From JAUYQR01 sp963822435 (GTDB lineage: Bacteria; Pseudomonadota; Alphaproteobacteria; Rhodobacterales; Rhodobacteraceae): DNA of 64,000 bases. This document shows positions 60,364 through 64,000 of this stretch, piece by piece. Made by a program: the position numbers and the translations under genes. The notes beneath the pieces were generated by a model. That model saw nothing but the letters and a program-made list of their open reading frames with translations. It searched no databases and was not told the DNA's origin. The stretch's first letter is position 1. The number at the start of each line of letters is the position of its first letter. The stretch is from positions 186,001 to 250,000 of the forward strand of contig CAWGHN010000002.1 in assembly GCA_963822435.1 (NCBI GenBank), in the 5' to 3' direction.

Positions 60364-61596
60364 ATGGCCGAGGACGGAATCAACAGCTTCATGACCGGGC
60401 CGGACGAGCAGGGGCGGTTTGGCCTGTTCGGCGGGCGGTTCGTCAGCGAGACGCTGATGCCGCTGATCCTTGATCTTGAGGAACGCTACGAGTTTGCCAA
60501 GACCGACCCGACGTTCTGGGCCGAGATGGACTGGCTTTGGAAGCATTACGTCGGCCGTCCGAGCCCGCTCTATTTTGCCGAGCGGATGACCGAGCATCTG
60601 GGCGGCGCCAAGGTCTACATGAAGCGCGACGAGTTGAACCACACGGGTGCCCACAAGATCAACAACGTGCTGGGGCAGATCATTCTTGCCCGCCGGATGG
60701 GCAAGACGCGGATCATCGCGGAAACCGGGGCGGGGCAGCACGGGGTGGCGACGGCGACGGTTTGCGCCAAATTCGGGCTGCAATGTGTGGTCTATATGGG
60801 TGCCCACGATGTGGAACGGCAGGCACCGAACGTGTTTCGGATGAAATTGCTGGGGGCGGAGGTCATTCCGGTGACCTCGGGTCGTGGCACGCTGAAGGAC
60901 GCGATGAATGATGCCTTGCGCGACTGGGTGACCAACGTGCGCGACACGTTCTACTGCATCGGCACGGTGGCGGGGCCGCATCCCTATCCGGCGATGGTGC
61001 GCGATTTCCAGAGCATCATCGGCAAGGAAGTGCGCTGGCAGATGGCCGAGCAGGAGGGTGAGGGGCGGCTGCCCGACACGGTGATCGCGGCGATCGGGGG
61101 CGGGTCGAACGCGATGGGGCTGTTCTACCCGTTCCTGGATGATCCGTCGGTGAACATCATCGGCGTCGAGGCGGGTGGCAAGGGTGTCGATGACCGGATG
61201 GAGCATTGCGCCAGCCTGACGGGTGGGCGGCCGGGGGTACTGCACGGCAACCGGACCTATCTGCTGCAAGACCCGGACGGGCAGATCCTTGAGGGGTTCT
61301 CGATCTCGGCAGGCCTCGATTATCCGGGGATTGGGCCGGAACATGCGTGGCTGCATGATATTGGGCGGGCAAAGTATGTCTCGATCACCGATGCCGAGGC
61401 GCTGGAGGCGTTCCAGTTGTGCTGCAAGCTGGAGGGAATCATCCCCGCGCTGGAGCCGAGCCACGCGCTGGCGCATGTGATGAAGATCGCGCCGGACCTG
61501 CCGCGTGACCATATCATCGTGATGAACATGTGCGGACGTGGCGACAAGGACATCTTTACCGTGGCCAAGCATCTGGGTCAGGACATGAAGGTCTGA
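60364..61596 (+). CDS. trpB: Tryptophan synthase beta chain
   Basis: 410 residues from ATG 60364. PLP enzyme joining indole and serine. Seen: GLFGGRFVSETLMP, RPSPLYFAERMTE, the Schiff-base Lys in ELNHTGAHKINNVLGQ, TGAGQHGVATATVCA and the phosphate-binding GGGSNAMGLFYPF. The frame is open further upstream through trpF but start and family length fix it here. trpA is not the next gene; a terminator follows. Confidence 0.97.
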   Translation: MAEDGINSFMTGPDEQGRFGLFGGRFVSETLMPLILDLEERYEFAKTDPTFWAEMDWLWKHYVGRPSPLYFAERMTEHLGGAKVYMKRDELNHTGAHKINNVLGQIILARRMGKTRIIAETGAGQHGVATATVCAKFGLQCVVYMGAHDVERQAPNVFRMKLLGAEVIPVTSGRGTLKDAMNDALRDWVTNVRDTFYCIGTVAGPHPYPAMVRDFQSIIGKEVRWQMAEQEGEGRLPDTVIAAIGGGSNAMGLFYPFLDDPSVNIIGVEAGGKGVDDRMEHCASLTGGRPGVLHGNRTYLLQDPDGQILEGFSISAGLDYPGIGPEHAWLHDIGRAKYVSITDAEALEAFQLCCKLEGIIPALEPSHALAHVMKIAPDLPRDHIIVMNMCGRGDKDIFTVAKHLGQDMKV

Positions 61597-61618
61597 GCCG
61601 CCCTGCAAGCCTTGAAGA

Positions 61619-61646
61619 ACGCCCTGCCAAACCGGCGGGGCGTTTT
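61619..61646 (+). terminator. Rho-independent terminator of trpB
   Basis: ACGCCCTGCC-AAACC-GGCGGGGCGT (one T-G pair) followed by TTT, 23 bp after the trpB stop. Confidence 0.88.
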
Positions 61647-61667
61647 CATTTTGCACGCTGAGGTTGC

Positions 61668-61726
61668 ATAAACCTTGGTTTATGGTCGCAAACCGGCGGT
61701 CTAAAGCGGCCGATTAAACCGCCGGT
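61668..61726 (+). promoter_or_regulatory. Two dyads upstream of the polyaspartate gene
   Basis: ATAAACC-TT-GGTTTAT (61668-61683) is a compact perfect dyad, suitable for a dimeric regulator. ACCGGCGGT...ACCGCCGGT (61692-61700 with 61718-61726) can form a stem with a 17-nt loop. Both lie between the trpB terminator and ATG 61827. Confidence 0.5.
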
Positions 61727-61826
61727 CAATGGAGGTGCGCCGTGATTCGGGGTTGGGTGGTTGGGCTAACTCACCGCCGGCTCTGTGCTGGCACTCACCA
61801 CTCGGTTCCAACAAAGAGGACTAGCG

Positions 61827-62186
61827 ATGAAGCTGAGAACCAAACTGATGATGTTCACCGCGGCGGCTGCGCTGTCGGCGAACATGGCCTTCGCGGCCAT
61901 TGACGCCCAGAGCTTGGCAGATTCGTACATCGCGGAAGGCTATACTTATGTCGAGATCAAGACCGGTCTGACCCAAACCAAGCTTGAGGCGGTCAAGGAC
62001 ACGGTCAAGGTCGAAGTCGTGTACGACAATGAGACCGGCAAGATCGTCAAGCAGGATAGCGAAACCGCTGACGCCGAATACATCGGTCGGACCGGAATTG
62101 AGCTGAAAACCGTGAATTCGGATTTCACGGACGGCGACGATGATGACGACGATGATGACGATGATGACGATGATGTGCGACGATGA
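61827..62186 (+). CDS. Exported PepSY-like protein with polyaspartate tail, frame broken in the tail
   Basis: 119 residues as read from ATG 61827 (AGAGGA upstream). A signal peptide ends at NMAFAA; the body (SLADSYIAEGYTYVEIKTGL, TKLEAVKDTVKVEVVYD, ETGKIVKQDSETAD) looks like one PepSY-type unit. A run of about 14 Asp then ends at an early stop. One base removed near 62175-62180 would continue in frame as another Asp-rich stretch with DDGGHDSDD and DHNSDQGGGDDKGDD to a stop at 62299-62301, so the original product was probably about 157 residues. The acidic tail could bind Ca2+ or other cations. Confidence 0.75.
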   Translation: MKLRTKLMMFTAAAALSANMAFAAIDAQSLADSYIAEGYTYVEIKTGLTQTKLEAVKDTVKVEVVYDNETGKIVKQDSETADAEYIGRTGIELKTVNSDFTDGDDDDDDDDDDDDDVRR

Positions 62187-62323
62187 TGGCGGTCATGACT
62201 CGGATGATGACGATGACGATGACGATGACGATGATGACGACGACGACGACGATGATCACAATTCTGATCAGGGCGGCGGCGACGATAAAGGCGACGACTG
62301 ATCGCTGACACGGCAATCCTGCG

Positions 62324-62346
62324 AGCCCCGGCCTTGCCGGGGCTTG
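62324..62346 (+). terminator. Hairpin between the two polyaspartate genes
   Basis: AGCCCCGGC-CTT-GCCGGGGCT, 9-bp stem, followed by TGTCCTTT. Probably a terminator or attenuating hairpin. Confidence 0.6.
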
Positions 62347-62397
62347 TCCTTTGCAGCATAGTTTTTAGCGACCGGGTAATTTCCCGGGAGGACGAAA

Positions 62398-62799
62398 ATG
62401 AAAAGACGCAAGTTTCTTGGATTGATCGGAGCCGCGGCCGCGGTTGCCGCAGCCGGGCCTGCCATGGCGGAGGATCTGGTTGAGAACATCCTCGCGCAGT
62501 TGAAGCGTCAAGGCTACCGCGAGATTGCCTCGTCGCGCACGCTTTTGGGTCGGGTCCGGATTGTTGCCAAGCGCCGCAATGGGGTTCGCGAGATCATCCT
62601 CAACCCGAACAACGGGGAAATCCTGCGTGACTTGTGGTTGACCGAGGATGGCGACGAGGATGCCAGGATTGTCGTAGATCGGCATCAGTCGGTTGGCGAT
62701 GATGATGATGATGACGATGACGATGATGATGATGACGACGACGACGGCTCGGATGGCAGCGACAACGACGGTTCGGGCAATGATGGTTCAAATGACTGA
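62398..62799 (+). CDS. Exported PepSY-like protein with polyaspartate tail
   Basis: 133 residues from ATG 62398, with GGGAGGA six bases upstream. A signal peptide (KRRKFLGLIGAAAAVAAAG) ends at PAMAED and starts with a twin-arginine-like KRRKFLG. The body LVENILAQLKRQGYREIASS, RTLLGRVRIVAKRRNG and REIILNPNNGEILRDLW is a PepSY-like unit; the tail has 16 consecutive Asp codons (mixed GAT/GAC) and a Gly/Ser/Asn/Asp end. It parallels the upstream gene in design but not closely in sequence. A LuxR-type regulator follows after 27 bp. Confidence 0.8.
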   Translation: MKRRKFLGLIGAAAAVAAAGPAMAEDLVENILAQLKRQGYREIASSRTLLGRVRIVAKRRNGVREIILNPNNGEILRDLWLTEDGDEDARIVVDRHQSVGDDDDDDDDDDDDDDDDGSDGSDNDGSGNDGSND

Positions 62800-62826
62800 G
62801 CGTTCCACGGTGCGGGCTGGCCGAAC

Positions 62827-63351
62827 GTGAAGCGCGCAGCCCCTATCGTTGTGGTGTTCATCATCCAGGTGGCGTGCGCCTTTTTTTTCGTATCCGACAT
62901 TCTGGCGTCCGTGCTTGGCATCCGCACCACGCCGATCAGTTGGGAAATGCGCGAACTTCTGGAGGTCGGCGCCTCGGTCGGGCTGGTCATGGGTGTGTTT
63001 CTGGGCGGCGTGATGCTGCGCCGCATCCTGATCCAGCGCAACGCCGCAGAAGAGCGGCTGCGCCGCGCGTCGGGTGCGTTTCTTGATCTTCTGGAGGAAC
63101 GCTTTGCCGAGTGGGGGTTGACCACCGCAGAGCGTGACGTGGCGCTTTTTGCCATCAAGGGCATGTCGACGGCGGAGATTGCAACGCTGCGGTCGACAAG
63201 CGAAGGCACGGTAAAGGCGCAGACCAACGCGATCTATCGCAAGGCGGGGGTCACCGGGCGGCCGCAACTGCTGAGCCTGTTCATCGACGATCTGATGCGC
63301 GAGGACGGCAGCGTGCGGACGGCGGCGAACCGGTCGAGGACCGCGGCCTAA
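62827..63351 (+). CDS. Membrane-anchored LuxR-type transcriptional regulator
   Basis: 174 residues. Two N-terminal membrane helices (IVVVFIIQVACAFFFVSDILA and LEVGASVGLVMGVFLGGVML) with a short periplasmic loop, then a cytoplasmic helix (RRILIQRNAAEERLRRASGAF) and a GerE-type helix-turn-helix: LTTAERDVALFAIKGMSTAE, then STSEGTVKAQTNAIYRKAGV. There is no receiver or autoinducer domain. It probably senses something at the membrane and may control the two polyaspartate genes upstream (inference). It converges on the haemoglobin gene, overlapping by four bases. Confidence 0.87.
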   Translation: MKRAAPIVVVFIIQVACAFFFVSDILASVLGIRTTPISWEMRELLEVGASVGLVMGVFLGGVMLRRILIQRNAAEERLRRASGAFLDLLEERFAEWGLTTAERDVALFAIKGMSTAEIATLRSTSEGTVKAQTNAIYRKAGVTGRPQLLSLFIDDLMREDGSVRTAANRSRTAA

Positions 63352-63737
63352 CGCAAGCCCGGCGGGCCGTCCTGATCACCCAGACCGAAGATCAGCCCGC
63401 GTCCGATGCGGTGGGCGAGGGCGGACCATGCCGCGGCGGTGACGGGTGGCAATTCCCGCGCGAGCGTCTGGTCGAAAAGCGCCAGCCAATCGGTGAACAT
63501 CACGGTTTTCACGTCGCCTGCCGCGCGATGCACGGCGAGGGGGTTCCCGTCATAGCTGCGTTCGTGAAGGATGGCGTTGCGCCAGAAGCGGGTGATCTTC
63601 GCCTCATGCGCGGGCCAGTCGTGGATGTGGGCGGCAAAGACCGGGGCGAGGACCGGGTGCTGGCGGACGGCGCCGTAGAAGGCCGCGACGACGGCGGCGA
63701 TGTCTGCATCCGTCACCTGAAACCGGGGCGGGATCAT
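63348..63737 (-). CDS. Group III truncated haemoglobin
   Basis: 129 residues. The short globin has FYGAVRQHPVLAPVF (B/E helix region), ITRFWRNAILHERSYDGNP and the proximal His in PLAVHRAAGDV, then FTDWLALFDQTL. The pattern fits group III (P) truncated globins, implicated in O2/NO chemistry at low oxygen. ATG 63737 overlaps the stop of the DUF2237 gene (ATGA), so the two are coupled. Confidence 0.9.
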   Translation of the reverse strand: MIPPRFQVTDADIAAVVAAFYGAVRQHPVLAPVFAAHIHDWPAHEAKITRFWRNAILHERSYDGNPLAVHRAAGDVKTVMFTDWLALFDQTLARELPPVTAAAWSALAHRIGRGLIFGLGDQDGPPGLR

Positions 63738-64000
63738 GCCTTTGGGCGGGCGTAAAGCTCTAGAATGTCGAGCGGCACGATGGCGAGGGTCGCCTGATGC
63801 GTGGCATCAAGACGGACCATCGGGGCGGCGCCTTCCTCGTGCGCCTGCAGGAAGCGGGCGGCGCAGAGGCACCACTGGTCGCCGGGTTTGAGGCCGGCAA
63901 AGCCGAATTCAGGGCGCGGTGTGGAAAGATCGTTGCCGAGGTATTTTGACAGGGCAAGAAATTCGGCTGTCATTGTGGCGCAGACGGTGTGGATGCCACG
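63734..64000 (-). CDS. DUF2237 family protein (5' end beyond window)
   Basis: 88 codons visible, and the frame continues off the right edge. HTVCATMTAEFLALSKYLGNDL, then STPRPEFGFAGLKPGDQWCLC and AARFLQAHEEGAAP with LDATHQATLAIVPLDIL match the C-terminal two thirds of DUF2237 proteins; the internal ATG at 63973 is not the start because conserved family sequence (IHTVCA) precedes it. Function unknown. Confidence 0.88.
   Translation of the reverse strand, partial: RGIHTVCATMTAEFLALSKYLGNDLSTPRPEFGFAGLKPGDQWCLCAARFLQAHEEGAAPMVRLDATHQATLAIVPLDILELYARPKA

Overview
The window is GC-rich alphaproteobacterial chromosome, almost certainly from a member of the Rhodobacterales (Rhodobacter/Paracoccus group). 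The evidence is the ethylmalonyl-CoA pathway pair ccr and ecm, the gene order phoH-ybeY-corC-lnt followed by metK, a metK leader that matches the SAM/SAH riboswitch known from Rhodobacterales, fabA/fabB/fabI near an Irr-type Fur protein, and many short lineage-typical proteins. No phage, IS element, CRISPR array or rRNA was seen; there is one tRNA gene.

Layout. 0-15 kb: a serine-hydroxymethyltransferase-like enzyme cut by the left edge with a divergent LysR regulator, a quinone-reductase-like oxidoreductase, deoD, ecm, an acyltransferase, ccr, a RecD-like helicase, an Lrp-type domain protein, pyrD, a DUF952 protein, a secreted metallophosphatase and a SRAP protein. 15-36 kb looks more accessory: a family-1 glycosidase-like protein, a sugar kinase, an aldo/keto reductase, a P-type cation ATPase, a DevBCA-type exporter, a small secreted protein, an L,D-transpeptidase lipoprotein, a DUF302 protein, and an 8.5-kb cyclic beta-1,2-glucan synthase gene coupled to a tiny upstream gene; it ends at tRNA-Gly(TCC), which has a clear promoter. 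36-43.7 kb: fabI, fabB, fabA, an MFS transporter, irr, a fatty-acid desaturase, a fasciclin protein and an unknown protein. 43.8-54.5 kb: miaB, an OmpA-like protein and a lipoprotein that share a module, then phoH-ybeY-corC-lnt, the riboswitch and metK, a GYD protein, trmB and aroA. 54.8-61.6 kb: cmk, a YihY-family protein, rpsA, ihfB, lapA, trpF and trpB. 61.8-64 kb: two small exported proteins with polyaspartate tails, a membrane-tethered LuxR-type regulator, a group III truncated haemoglobin and a DUF2237 protein cut by the right edge.

How the genes work together. ecm and ccr carry out consecutive parts of C2 assimilation through the ethylmalonyl-CoA pathway; fabI/fabB/fabA and the desaturase make and modify membrane fatty acids; DevBCA, the L,D-transpeptidase, cyclic glucan synthase, Lnt and the OmpA-like protein all act on the envelope. 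The most interesting unexplained items are (1) the polyaspartate-protein/LuxR cassette at 61.8-63.35 kb, whose first gene has a one-base frame break inside the aspartate repeat; (2) a composite intergenic element (GC-rich hairpin plus GGATATTT plus purine-rich tail) found six times, twice as a head-to-head pair in the trpF-trpB gap; (3) the OmpA/lipoprotein pair with a shared module and an apparent frameshift behind the signal peptide. Homology calls come from reading motifs and from memory of families; no database search was run.
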